DNA of 64,000 nt from NCBI GenBank assembly GCA_027919835.1, contig JANVFP010000013.1, positions 744,001 to 808,000 of the forward strand, in the 5' to 3' direction. Positions 1 to 11,934 of the stretch are shown in pieces. Under the pieces are notes generated by a model that worked only from the letters and a program-made list of their open reading frames with translations, made no database searches and was not told the DNA's origin. The translations under genes were made by a program, and so were the position numbers. Positions within the stretch are counted from its first letter, which is position 1. Every line of letters begins with the position of its first letter. This DNA is from Lentinula raphanica. Taxonomy: Eukaryota > Basidiomycota > Agaricomycetes > Agaricales > Omphalotaceae.

Positions 1-477
1 TCAACCGGATGCTGGAAAGGACAGGATGATTGGGAATGTTAATGATGGTTCGTTATCTCTAAGTATGCGCAGGTTTGTTTTTTGGAACATGATCGTATCA
101 CGCTTTTGAATGATTCATGTTGCATAACGAGTCTATTCCGTGGAAGCGGGTTGTTCCACCATGAGCTACGAGCAAAGCTTGCTTGCTTTTCATCTCCGCA
201 CAGTCTGACAATGTGTTCAGTCATGAAGGTTCTATTTTAGAAGGGTTACAAGGGGTTTGTTGAGGCTTTTGCGGGTGCAACTGCTTGCATCAGTCGGTCC
301 TACTCAAGAGGCCGGCGACCTTTACCCTTATGCGTTCTTGAGCCCATCTTTAGAGAAGGCTTGACATCCATGTACATCTGATATTTGATCAGTGAGTGAC
401 GACAATTTTGAAGTATCTCGGTCATTTACTGAAACACCTATGATACAGAAAAGCGATGCATGGAGGTTTTGTGACTG
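1..477. other. duplicated upstream block of the 7TM array, no gene
   Basis: No convincing coding sequence. By eye this stretch resembles the DNA just upstream of 7TM copies A (about 1200-1800), B (about 7240-7950) and C (about 23640-24230). Shared landmarks are a GGACAGGATGA motif near the start, a CTTGACAT motif and an AGCGATGCATG motif. It therefore looks like the promoter-side part of a duplicated unit whose 7TM gene was lost, since it runs directly into a cyclin-C-like relic instead of a gene start. Confidence 0.5.
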
Positions 478-1050
478 ATGTCTAAATACACTGCAGAGCG
501 CATCTGGCAGTGCTCGAATCTGATGTGCCGAGGTCCCTGGGTCCCTGACTGGGTGATACTGAGACAAGCAGCACCCGCAGAAAGTTTGGCTTATGTTCAA
601 ATGAATTGGAATTCGAAATACCTCAATTACTTCGCTAATCGTAGGTGGTTTGATATCTATGAGTTTAGGATTAATTGTCTCAACACAGTGCTGTACTAGT
701 CATCACAAAGCTATCCAAAAAGCTTCAGGTGAGAGAACGGATTGTAGCTGGCACCGCAACGGCTATGTTCTTTCACCGATGATTCTACTTTACATACTTT
801 AGTTGTGGAACGGACCCTTATCTCCCCTCAGCGTGCTGTTATGTTGCCCGAAGGCAGAAGAAACTCCACTTCACGCCGAGATCATCATTCATTCAGATGT
901 TCGTGCTACATCCAGTCGTATGCCGTCCCAGCTCAGGAAATAGATCGCCGAACAGTCACGGCGGTGGTGGTGGATGGGTCAGATTCTGGTTCTCCTGCAT
1001 CCCCCATAGCACTAGGTCCAAATCAGATTCAACGCCATTGTAATTGAGGA
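478..1050 (+). pseudogene. cyclin-C-like (SSN8/Mediator kinase module) relic, unit A
   Basis: Seen: the frame from 478 reads PDWVILRQAAPAESL and ends YLNYFAN, then a plausible intron (GTAGGT at about 641 to CTAG at about 689), then ITKLSKKLQVRERIVAG, FFHR, a stop, and GTDPYL followed by ACCYVA. Known: fungal cyclin C has the order RW.VDR.TL.QAR..DL, FFAN, KL.K.L.LRQ.VIATATVFF.RFY, TDP.LV, ACCYVAAKAEE, HIK. The order and spacing match across the first cyclin box, and the intron position is shared with the relic near 26500. In-frame stops and lost segments mark it as dead. The family call is from motif memory; another cyclin of the C/K/L group is possible. Confidence 0.6.
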
Positions 1051-1806
1051 TCCTCTTTCAACTCGTCAAATCAGAACTCCTGGTCATTCGGTGGAGGGTG
1101 TCTGGCTACTTCTTGTCTTCGATGCTGACTAGTATGCACTGAGAAGCTAGGATAAGCGCTGATGCATGATGAGCGACGTGGATTATTCGTCGAGCGAGAG
1201 CCAATAGTAGTTAACAGGAGGAGTGTAGGAATGACCATCGTGATCGATTCTATCCTAGTAGCCACAGGCCTTTTGGGATTCTGGGATCGTACTCTACTCG
1301 CAAATGCCGGTCGGACGTCGAGGTTTTTTAGGTTCTAGGAACTGTTCGGGATTTGAACGGAGTAAAGGTATTTCCTTTCATCCAAATTGAATGACAGTCT
1401 GACAGAAACCTCTATGATGGCTCGGAAGCTGTGTCGAGGCTTTGGTGGTTGCGCACTGCCAGCGTTACAGCTGACCAGTAACCATTGCCCTAATCTTATG
1501 GAGAACATGTTCTCCAAGCCTATCTTCCAGAAACTTTGACATGGGATATATCTGCTTTCGACTAAGGAGGGAACTGAAAATGTTGGCCATTCACTGATAC
1601 AGCTATGACGAATGATAAGTCTTCTCCAGTGATCCAAGCCACCTTTTTATCAGCGCGCGATCACTTCTCTGACTCGAGAAGCATTGATGAAGATATGATC
1701 TTACTACATACGAAGTCAAGTTTCCACACGGTGCTGCCTTATGAAGCCTCTGACTGACGTTGATCACACAGAGCAATCTCAAACTTTGCCCTCTTTACGA
1801 CTCATC
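1051..1806. other. upstream region of 7TM copy A
   Basis: No gene seen. The left part continues the block shared with 26,880-27,130 downstream of another cyclin-like relic. The right part (about 1440-1780) aligns by eye with the upstream regions of copies B and C, including a TTTGACATGGGATA-type segment and a TGATCCAAGCCACCTTT-type segment that copy C has as TCATCCAAGCGACCTTT. It probably contains the promoter of copy A; I see no clear TATA box. Confidence 0.45.
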
Positions 1807-3116
1807 ATGGCAGACAGTCTCGGAATCAGCAAAGCTCAACTCCTGGGACTGTTCCTTGCTAGCGTGTTCTGGGGTATGCTGCTCATCACCTTTGTTCATG
1901 TGATGCAGTGTTTCCTCTGGGACATTGAACGTGGGGAGCTAAAATCTGCCTCAAAGCTCAACTGGCCTATGCTTATCGTCGCTTTACTTTTGATGACCAT
2001 TTCAACCTTGGACCTTTCCTTAGGTCTCATGCATTGCATCGAAGCTTTCATCCTCTACAATGGACCTGGTGGCTCGGACGCCAGATTTACGGGTTTAACG
2101 GACTGGGTCAATATTGTGCGAGTTAGTGGACCTTCAGTTTGAGCCCCCCAGTGTCCCAAGTACTGACAATTCTTTTCCGTCTTCCTCAGACCTGTTGTAT
2201 GGCATCCGGGAAGGCAATAAGTGATGGTGTTCTGGTCAGTATATAAATGTGTTCTGTCCACAGGGAGGAATTGATTCATCTTGTATAACAGGTTTATAGA
2301 TGCTGGGTGGTTTGCAATCATAGCAAAGCTGTTGTTGTACTCCCTGTCCTCCTGTGGCTGGGAGGCTGCAGCATGTCAATATTCATCGTATATCTGGAGG
2401 CTAGCGCAGGAAATCCCAAAGTAGTCCTTACCGACGGGATGTCCAAAATCACATCTGGCATCACTGTAGGTTGGACACTGTCATTAGTCAACAATATCAT
2501 CACCACTGGTGAATTTCTGCATTCAAACTCTCGAATGCCATGATTTGATCTTTCACCTCTAGGAATTATTGTCTATCGAATATGGCGTGTAGACAAAGCT
2601 AACGTGCTCTACGGTATCCAGGGACAGGATTCAACCTTACAGGGCAATCATCATTTCTTTGCTCGCAAAAACCGTAGAAGGACAAGACTGCAAAACGTCA
2701 TTCGAATCGTCATCGAGTCGGGAATGATGTATACCACCATTGCTTTCATGACATTCATCACTTTTGTGGTTGGAAGTAATTCTTTCTATACAACGTCAGA
2801 TGCAGTGCGTATAATTTATTCGACTTTGAGCCCAAGCTGCTAGTATTGACCTGAACTACGCATTCAATAGGAACTTCAAATTCTCTCAATTGCGTTCAAC
2901 CTCATCATCATCCGAATCAGTGCTCGTTCAAATCCGAGATCGAGTGGTCACAGTGCAGATTCCCAATTTATGCCACGGACATACCCCCTGCACAACCGTA
3001 TATCTGCAATGAACTCGGGGACAGTCGACACTGAGCTTGACTTCATGGAATCAGATTTGTCCGAGGGTCACACTGAACTTCACCTGTCTCAAACGTCAAA
3101 GCAGGAAATCAGGTAG
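1807..3116 (+). CDS. seven-transmembrane protein, tandem family copy A
   Basis: A multi-pass membrane protein of unknown function. Five exons: 1807-2121, 2190-2234, 2292-2508, 2563-2804, 2871-3116; all phases close and give 354 residues. The start is the ATG of MADSLGIS, shared by all array copies; an upstream in-frame ATG (1741) is not conserved. Hydrophobic segments suggest seven helices: about residues 12-38, 50-75, 106-130, 135-160, 175-195, 230-255 and 275-292. Landmarks are DVSLGLMH-like (here DLSLGLMHC), YRCWVV, FIVYLEAS, IWRVD, ESGMMYTT and LSIAFNLIIIRIS. The C-terminal tail is polar and variable. The layout resembles basidiomycete 7TM proteins of the DUF6533/DUF6534 kind, but I cannot confirm membership. 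The last intron donor is GTGCGT, weaker than the GTATGT of copies C and D. Confidence 0.8.
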
Positions 3117-6100
3117 CTGCAGCTTGCAAATGAGCCATGAAAGCATAAGATTTTGCCATGGAATTCTTTCGGTAATATGTACATTGATATTGTGAATATG
3201 TAGATATAATATACGAGTCATACTGGCTTGTCACTGATCAACTTAAGTGGCCGATAATTGTATGAGTCATGGATTTGCTCTGCCTCTGAGACTGTTTGTG
3301 GGCATTGGACTCGATAGAAGGGACCGACTGCATTTCTGCTCACTGTGATTGTTTCGAGTGCGAAAACTGCCCTATTATTGTCTACATAGTGGCGGAGAAA
3401 TTTGACAGTAATTAGTATGCACTGTAGTATCATCCGGCTCGAATCTTGCCTTGCAGACCAAGCAGCAAACATATGTATTACCTTAAGTGAAAAGGGAGTT
3501 TAGCACAACAAAGGAACGGGTGATGCCAGAATTTCATCCAAAATGCGATAACAAGTGAACACTTGGAATATAAACCACATCAAGCGAGGAGAGAAATCAA
3601 GATTGTATCAGAATTGTGACAAGCAGTAACAGGGAGTAAGTAGATGTGCAAAAGTCTGGATTGCAATACCTTGCTTTGTTGGAGAAAGAGATAGATACCC
3701 AGAAGAGCAGCATTGGCATCACTTTAAGTGAAAGAGAGATGTGAGTCAGTGGAGACAGAGTCATCCGGTGGGGAGATCCCTTCAAGGGTAGCCAGGAAGG
3801 AGCCAATGTTATTGCAGATCCTATCAAGGGTGAGTGGCTAGTTCTATGAAGGATAAATGGAGGCTGAATTGCAGAGGTGAAGTTCAACTCGGGATGTGCA
3901 AATCTATGGGTACCATATCTCTGAGTGCTAGGAATGGAATGGTGACTGGTCGGAGCCTTTCAGATCGAAGAACCTTGAAAGGAGCTTGTTAGAAAAAGCT
4001 CACTGTCTGAAGAGTATATGTTGAGCCTTTGAGATGATGGGCTCTTTACCACCCTGCTGGTACCGGTGCTAGTATGCATGATGCATGAGAGTCCAAGTGT
4101 ACCAGTCCCGGTCAGCGCTTACTAAACAGGCGCCTGTGTAAGCGTGTTGATATTGCACTATATTGCAACTCTAGTCTCTGCTCACACCTCTGCACACCCT
4201 GGAAACCGTCCGCACACCCTCTGCATCTTCAACATCACATATATCTCAAAACACGCTGGTCTCTCAGTCTGACACGCTGAGTCCTGACATCTTTTGGCTA
4301 TCTCTACCATTGCACAGGAGATCATATCAATGTACAGTGGAATTGGTACTACTCCGAAGAGCCCCCGAGGAAGGTCGGAATCTGCATATAGATTCCAGCA
4401 ATGGCAAGAGGAATGTCACAGGCAATCCCAAGAATGCTGCAAGGGGACATCGTAGCATCAGCAAAAGTGCACATTTATTATCAAGGTTGATGCTGGATTA
4501 TAATCGACATAATCCTGACCAGTGTTTGTAAGAGGTTGATGAAGGCTCGTAAGATTTACACAGCTCTATAAGATGCTGGGATGTTGATGAGCAATTATTA
4601 GGGTTAACGGTCAGATTATCATTTACTCATCATCCATTATAATTTGCTGTAATACATAGTCATTCAGAAGGCATTATAGTGAGTCGTGACTAGTCTCCAA
4701 ATTCTCCTTCCCCATCTTCTGGATCATTGTCAGTGAGCTATAGACATGTTGACACGGAATGTAGATTGACAATGTATCAGGACTCGACACATTCTCTTTG
4801 GACTGGTTTCGGTGAACCAGTTCTTCGACGATTCCTCACTTCCTTTCCTTGAACTATCTTGTTTACACAACGAGCAAACATATCATCTGTGTATGTTGAG
4901 TGAACAGATGTTCGACGATGACAATGTGGAAGCAAGAAAAAAAGCACTTGGACGCTCTACTCATTTGATTACCTCTTTGCACAGGATTCCCCTCTTTGCA
5001 GCGTTCGGCAAATGTTTGGCATGTGGCCGGTGGGAAATTTATATCACTTACGCACTATTCGACCTGCAGCGGCGCTCTCCCTCTCTCTTTCCGTCACCAT
5101 CATCGTGCCAACAGGGGACAGAAATCGTCCTGGCTCTCCAGACTTCATCTATCCTCATAAACGTTCAAGCTCAAGACTCACGACTTCCATCCTCTTCTGA
5201 CAGGTCTCTTACTATTAGCCATACGATAAACTCTTGAGGATAAGCACCGAATCGCCTTCTGACGTCAACGATCTCAGACAGTAGTTGGTATAAGAACAGA
5301 CCGTGAAGTCTGGCACCCATTCTTCCTTTCTGCCCTTGACTTCCACCATCGCGGCAATGCTTTTCATATTCTGCAACTATATCCCCTGCCATCATCCATA
5401 TTTACCCAACCACAATCGTCGCGTACATGTCACAGCGACTTCATTACCACTCTTTGTCCTTGGTACATTTGTCAAGTTGGGCGCACAGGATAACATTTTC
5501 ATCCACAAGATCAACCACGGTCCACGCTATCTTCATCTTCGTCATTGCCTACGACACTCAAAGAATCAAACTTACCTGGCCCAAATCCTGGTTTTTGGGC
5601 CTCGGCGCATCAGAATTCTGAAATCAGATACCATTGCACGCTGTACAAGATGAGCAGTGTAAGATATCTTTGTGCGTTACTTCAGTCTTTCTACTATGAA
5701 TAGCATTCTCACCTGCAAGTGTTCCCTCATTAGAACAATACTCACCACGTATGTAACCCTCGATGTGCCAATCATTACGCTTTTGACCCTCAACATGCTA
5801 TCTTTTTTTCTCGATGCCCTCCATTCATGCTCTCGTATTCATCATTTTCAAGTTGCTTCTACTCAGATGATTGGATTCCGACGTGCGTTGATTGAGTCTG
5901 TTATGTCGGATATCATACTAACTGTCCATGTATGCATGTTTTTCCAGCCCGTTATCTTACAAGTGCTCGGCGTTCTCAATGTACGTAGCCTTCAAGGCTT
6001 CAACATGCTCTTTACACTGATGCTCCTTATTTGCTACCAATTTCTACTTTGACTCAAACACTTTGGCCTCTTCTATGCCCGACGCTTTGGTTATTCATAC

Positions 6101-6782
6101 AAGCTCATTGGTTTCGACACGAGACGCGAATGGTTTTGAGTGTTTTATTTTGACCTGTTTGATTTCAATGGATTCACTCTCGATGCATTTGATTTCGACG
6201 TGTTTGATTTTGACATGCTCAGTTTCGACACATTCAACACTCTCAAGGCTTTCATAATGCCAGTTCCAATCTTTACGCTTGACGGTCTTTTAAATCTGCT
6301 CTGTAAACTGTTCACCCTGATTCATGTACTAGATTTCCAATGGCCACAAAGATACATGGTAGTTTCTTGAAATCGTTGCTTCGTTATACATACTGTCCGT
6401 TGTGATGAGCAGTGCAGTGTACAAAAGCATAGGTGGCAAAAGCATTTAGAAATGAAATTACAGTTATTTTATAATGTCCGTAAAGCTGACTAGAGATTGT
6501 AATCCTTCATCAGGCCTTGTAATGTTCGTTATGCTGATGTATTATTATGAAGAATTATGGTAAATTACAAGCCTTTACATGAGTTTATATTCAGCCAGAG
6601 ACGTCTCACAATGTGATGTCATAATAACAAACCTTACAACTCATATCAACGGTTTATAAAAATTTTATAATTTATCGACACTTTTGCTGGTGAGGTAGCA
6701 TGGCCCTGCGCCAAATCAGAACTGTTCAAATACATCTGCATCAACATCTAAATCTTCCGTCTCAGCAAACACCAATGACGAC
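3117..6782. other. long spacer between 7TM copies A and B
   Basis: No recognisable gene. Open frames are short, do not join into plausible spliced proteins and match no family I know. The stretch is AT-rich in parts (about 4540-4700 and 6420-6680). It contains the low-complexity repeat listed separately at about 6130-6250. The first 300 bases are the 3' flank of copy A. Confidence 0.4.
6130..6250 (+). repeat. degenerate TTTGAT-TT(T/C)GAC low-complexity repeat
   Basis: TTTGATTT(T/C)GAC-like words recur about every 15 bases. One open frame through it reads FDLFDF, DAFDFDVFDFD and SFDTFN. It may be a decayed coding minisatellite. There is no flanking gene structure to support a working protein. 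Confidence 0.4.
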
Positions 6783-6949
6783 TTAATCGTGTGATACAAT
6801 GGCAACTTGCAGAGGTGAACACAAGACTGAGATATGCTCAAATTGTCTTATCCCTGCACTGTGTTTCATGCAACAACAACCCCAACAACAACATGTTGTC
6901 TCTCTTGAATCTCTTGGTGTCATGAAGAAATTCAACTCTGCTAAAATGG

Positions 6950-7200
6950 AAATAGAGAGGGTCCGTGACCGGTACTGGCTCAGGAAGTGGTTCGCCGAAC
7001 AGTGCAGGTGAAGCAGGGTGAATGTAGGATTTATCTGGAGATGGGGCAGGTTCTGGTTCTCATGTGTCTCATACATCACAACAAGGTCTAAAGTCGGGCT
7101 CAGGTAATACTCCTGGGAGTATGTGGAGGAGAGGCAAGGATGGACGATACAACTTTGAATCAGAACCCTGGTCATTCAGTCAAGGGTGTCTGGTCACAGC
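6950..7200 (+). pseudogene. cyclin-like relic fragment, unit B
   Basis: About 6960-7130 aligns by eye with the 3' half of the relics at 900-1010 and 26,750-26,850. The shared order is a GCTCAGGAA word, a GCCGAACAGT-type word, then CAGATTCTGGTTCTC-like sequence (here CAGGTTCTGGTTCTC). The cyclin-box part is not recognisable here. It sits about 750 bp upstream of 7TM copy B, the same relative position as the other relics, so I read it as the remnant of the same duplicated partner. Confidence 0.4.
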
Positions 7201-7953
7201 CATGTTCTTGTCTAACATGCTGAATAGCATGTGAGAAGCAAGGATGATTGGAGAGGACAGGATGATTAGGGATCAAAGCTATCAGAGGGGAAGATCAGTT
7301 ATCTCTGAGTTAGTTGTAGGTTCTTCAATTAGGATCTTGGAATCGCATTGGGCTTCTGAATGATTTTGCATGTTGCAAGTTGATTTGACTCTTGTAGATA
7401 TCGGTCAATCCTTTGGAGGTGCTGAAGATTCCCTGGTTCTATGAAGTGCCTGGTGTTCGAACACAATGAAGGTGCTTCCTTTTGTCTGAATCAAAAGGTG
7501 GCTCTCAAGCTGGGTCCAGGCTTTGTTGGTTGTGAGTTGCGACAACTTTACCGCTTGCATTGATCAAACACTCCTTAGATGCCAGTAGTGACACCTTTGC
7601 CCGATGCTCCTATCTCACCCGAATACTTGTTTCCCGAGCCCCTTTTTGAAGAAGCCTTGCCATGCACATGCCTTTGACATTTGACTAGTAAGGTCAATTC
7701 AAGTATCCTGGTCACACATTGATACACCCATGGAATACAGAGTGATAAAGCGTGATACATGATTTTTATATCAAGCACCAGTGATCTTTTCATCAAGACG
7801 GGATACCCAGCAGTGCCTGTTACATAGAAGGTTTGATGCAGTACTGTAATTTTTCCACCATATTGACTTATAAAGCTTTGAGCCCTCTCAACAGCTGCAA
7901 TAGTAACTGACAAGACATACCAGCAAACTCTTCTACCCTCTTCACAGCCCACC
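7201..7953. other. upstream region of 7TM copy B
   Basis: No gene seen. It aligns by eye with the upstream regions of copies A and C and with bases 1-460 of the window. Shared words include GGACAGGATGAT near 7250 and a TTTGACTAGTAAGG segment near 7680. It holds the TATA-like box at 7869. Confidence 0.45.
7869..7875 (+). promoter_or_regulatory. TATA-like box of 7TM copy B
   Basis: TATAAAG lies 85 bases before the ATG at 7954. Copy C has TATAAAC at 24170, 64 bases before its ATG, in an otherwise similar upstream context. Conservation of the position supports a core promoter role. Confidence 0.5.
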
Positions 7954-9043
7954 ATGACAGATGATCTTGGAATCAGTGAAGCTCAAATTCTAGGACTGTT
8001 TCTTGCCAGTGTGTTCTGGGGCATGCTCCTCATTACCTTTGTCCAGGTCATGAAATGTTTACTCTGGGACATTGAACGCGGAGAATTGAAGCCTACTTCA
8101 AAAATCAACTGGCCTATGCTTATCATTGCCTTACTCTTGATGGCTTTCTCAACATTCGATGTTTCCATAGGTCTTATGCATTGTATTGAAGCATTTGTTC
8201 TTTATACTGGACCTGGTGGCTCTGCTGCCAGATTTACAGGTTTGACGGATTGGGTGAACATCTTGAAGGTGAGCATGCTGTTCTAAGCCCTTCAGTGTTT
8301 GAAATTCATACAAATATTCCCTTTCCTCCTTTCTTAGACATGCAATGTTGAATTTGGGAAAATGATTAGTGATGGTGTTTTGGTCAGTTTATCATGAATG
8401 AGTTTGTTCTGTGAGGGAGCCTGAGATTTTACCCACTGATCTTCCTCATTAGGTCTATAGATGCTGGGTCATCTGCAATCACAGAATAACTGTTGTTGTA
8501 CTCCCAATCCTCCTATGGCTGGGAGGCTTCAGTACAGCAATATTCATCATATACCTGGAGGCTAGTGCAAAAAATCCCAAAATACTACTTACTGGAGGGT
8601 CATCCAAACTCACACCTAGTATCACTGCAAATTGGTCAATCTCATTGGCCAACAACATTATCACCACTGGTAAACCTCTGGGTTATAATTTCTGATGTGA
8701 TTTGAATATTTATCTCTACTAGGTGTAATTGTTTATAAAATATGGAGCGTAGACAGGTCTAACACTCTGAATGGTATGTGGCAGGGGCAGATATCATTGG
8801 TGTCCATGCAAGGGAATCACCATCCCTCCGGACACACAAAGCGTAACAAGAGGACAGAACTGCAAAATGTCATTCGAATCATCATTGAATCAGGAATGAT
8901 GTACACTGCCATTGCTTTGATCACTTTCATAACCTTCTTGGTTGGAAGTAGTTCTTTCTATCCAACTTCAGATGTGGTGTGTATAGCTTACTTAGCTTAC
9001 TGAGCTGCTAATGAGTCATAACCTTACTGCATATATTAGGAGC

Positions 9044-9048
9044 TTCAG
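9044..9048. repeat. copia target-site duplication (left)
   Basis: TTCAG directly precedes the left copia LTR and recurs directly after the right LTR at 22120-22124. A 5-bp duplication is usual for copia integrase. Both copies lie in the coding sequence of 7TM copy B. Confidence 0.9.
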
Positions 9049-9493
9049 TGTCGAGATATCTTGGAGGAGAAGCCCTCGAGCGGTTCACGCATACACGAAC
9101 GGACCCCTACGGTATTTTCCTTCCTTATTTAGATCTCACCTTTCTCCTTATATCTACGCCCATGCTTTCCTCCTCACTGCCTACGGACTCAAATCGTTAC
9201 CTTGAAAAGTTTCACATTTCTCGTTTCATAAATTTTCGTACTCGTACTTCTTAAAAGGCGCTAAGGTCGCTACCTCGTCCCTCAGTCGTTCCATCATCTG
9301 TGGACCGCCTGAGGTACGTTCTTCATTCGTTACATTCTATTCATACGAGTACTCATATATCTACCTACAGTACTATCTACGATACTTATCGTACTTATTC
9401 TGACAGGTACTGTAGTACACTCAATATCAGTCGTTCCATCATCTGTGGACCGCCTGAGTACTATCTATGATACTTATCGTACTTATTCTGACA
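9049..9493 (+). repeat. copia 5' LTR
   Basis: 445 bp, TG...CA ends. Its 3' third contains an internal duplication: a GTCGTTCCATCATCTGTGG block occurs at about 9284 and again at about 9430, and a CTTATCGTACTTATTCTGACA-type end occurs at about 9385-9403 and at the LTR terminus. It matches the right LTR (21675-22119) with one difference seen. Confidence 0.93.
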
Positions 9494-9510
9494 GGTTATG
9501 GGCCCCGCGC
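9494..9510 (+). promoter_or_regulatory. copia primer binding site (half initiator tRNA)
   Basis: GGTTATGGGCCCCGCGC follows the LTR with no gap. Its first part is the reverse complement of the anticodon arm of initiator tRNA-Met (CAT anticodon within GGGCCCATAACC). That is the site used by Drosophila copia, where a 5' half of the initiator tRNA primes. It is not complementary to a tRNA 3' end. Confidence 0.75.
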
Positions 9511-9594
9511 TTTAACACTGCACCAATATCCACAGATTAAACCGAATACGACTCATAAAAAGGGAAACCGCGAGCTGCTATATCACTAGTCGAA

Positions 9595-11934
9595 ATGACT
9601 TCACAAACCCCGAGCAACTATACATCGGTCCAATACCTATCCGACGAACAGAAGTTCAACGGCGAAAACTTTGTATTCTTCAAAGAAGTAATCCTCCCGA
9701 CTGGACGATTGAAAGGGCTAGACCTATATTGGGAAGGCCGAGTCGTCAATCCGTATGAGAAGGAAAAGAGAACTCTTACCACCTCAGCTACGACCGAGAC
9801 AGTGTCTTCCTCCTCTGCCGTATCTTCCTCACCAACAGCGATCAACGACCCCAACCCGACGAAACTCGAGTATGATCTCCGCGAGTCCGTCGCCTACCTT
9901 ACGTTGTGGTCGAATATCAAAAATCCTGATGGGCTCGGCATTCCGCGAGGGATGAAATCCTTCGAGCTATGGACATACCTGGAGAAGGAATTTCTCCAAG
10001 CTACGACCATCGCACGACAGAGAAAGGAGGATAATCTCCGAAAGTGTGAGTACCCTGAGGAAGGTATGAAGATTGCTGGCGAAGGGGGGTACGCTGAAAA
10101 GATGCGTTTGCTCCTAAAAGACGCACGAGACTCTGGAGCCGATATCTCAAATGAGCAGTTCACGACGATATTCCTTGATTCGTTCCCGATGACCCCAACG
10201 TGGGCCGTCATCACTGGATCTCTCATGGGGGAGAAGAACTTCAACACGATCGTGTCCCGCCTTGATGAATATTACCTTCACCTCGGCAGACCGGTTGTAT
10301 CTTCCCAGTCCACGATACGAGGTGATCGAGTAACTGCCCTTCAAGCCGAAGTGGCCGAGTTGAAGGCGGCCCTGCTTGCTCATGGATCCCCTCGACCAGG
10401 CACTCCCCGAGGACCAGCGAACCCAGACTTGGTGTGCACCAATGCGAACTGCAAAGGGCGAGGACACACCATCGAGAACTGTTGGAAGTTAGGAGGAGGG
10501 AAACAGGGACAGTACCCGAAGTGGTGGAAGGGACGCCGGGATATCCCCCTCAATACTCCTACAGCCAACACCGCCGTTCCTCTACCCCCAAGCGACGGAT
10601 CCATTGTTACCGGGTCACACTATGCCTTAACCGCTACCGCTCATTCGGCAATGATCACATCCTCCACCCACGGACCGACTCGAACGTTTGCTGATACTGG
10701 CGCCTCCGCTCACTTCTTTCGCGATCGAAGCGCCTTTAAGTCCTATCGGGAAAAGCACGGATTGGTAGGAAGTTCGTCGAAGGAAGGAGTTCAGTTCGCA
10801 ATCCTAGGAATTGGCGACGTTGAGATTAGAGTTGTGCACAACAATGCGTCCCATGTACTCACCTTCCAAAACGCACTTCACGCTCCCGACATTGCGTCTA
10901 ATCTCATATCCGTGGGATTGTTGGACCAACTGAACTGGATCATGCGTATCGGAGGAGGGAGGATGGTTTTCCATGAACCTGGAGGACGAGAAGTTTTCTC
11001 GGGTCGACTTGTTGGGGGACTCTACCTCGTCGATGGTTCCTTGACCACCACTGTTCCAACGGCCCTATCTGCGAGATCCCTTACCGCGAATGGTGACAAT
11101 CGACTTTGGCACCGCCGATTTGCTCATGCTGGAATGAACCGAATCGCCGAAGCGTCTACATTGGTCAAAGGACTCGAAATCACATCTCACAACCCAGATA
11201 CGTGCGAGGACTGTATCATTGCTAACCACCGTCGACGTCCATTCGACGGAGAAGGTGGGGGAGAGACTTTGCCCCTTGAAAGAGTTTACATCGACATCTT
11301 TGGACCCACTCGTGTGAAATCTGTGGGAGGAGCGAGCTACGCCATGATCTTCGTCGACGGAGGGACATCCAAAAAGGAAGGGAGCTTCCTCAGCAATCGA
11401 ACTGCCGAAATGACTCTCGAGGAACTAGAAAAATTCCGGGTTAAAGCCGAAAAACAGACCGGACACACTCTCAAAATCGTACGTACCGACAACGCTCCCG
11501 AATTCCGATCCAAACTCTGGTCAGACTGGTTTGCCAAACACGGGATCATTCACGAGTTCACCGCTGCGTATTCCTCTCCATCCAATGGGGTAGCCGAACG
11601 TGCTATCGGCGTTCTCGTAGGGAACGTCCGAGTTATGCTAAATGGATCTGGACTTCGACCGGAATGGTGGGCTGAAGCGTGTGCCGCTGGTATTCATGTC
11701 GGAAACTTCCTTCCCTCCTCTCGACATCCTAAAAAGATTCCTGAATGTCAGTGGACTAGGAAAGACCAAGACGTGTCACACCTTAGGGTATGGGGGTGTA
11801 CATGCTACGTCCACATCCCCCAAGAAAGAGGCGACAGTAAACTGGATCCTCGGTCTATCAAGTGCAAATTCATTGGTTACGAGGCCCCTGGCATATACCG
11901 GTGCAAGGTCTGGGATTCGAACGAGGTCTTGAGG
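9595..11934 (+). CDS. copia Gag-Pol, N-terminal 780 codons up to the gypsy insertion
   Basis: Gag occupies about residues 1-270. A zinc-knuckle-like C-X4-C-X4-H-X4-C starts near residue 280. The aspartic protease motif DTGAS is near residue 367. The GAG-pre-integrase HHCC region (LWHRRFAHAG to CEDC) spans about 505-540. The integrase catalytic residues lie in IDIFGP, TDNAPEF and the E of NGVAERA, about 566, 631 and 667. The frame runs 54 codons into gypsy LTR sequence after 11934, which is an artefact. The upstream ATG at 9595 is about 100 nt after the LTR. Its continuation at 19572 is in the same frame once the insert and one target copy are removed, so copia was intact when hit. Confidence 0.92.

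Noticed and set aside
5672..6052. Hydrophobic 126-codon frame starting MRYFSLST, like the S family start
   Set aside because: Similarity ends after eight residues; there is no TNPCL core, intron or exon 2 counterpart.
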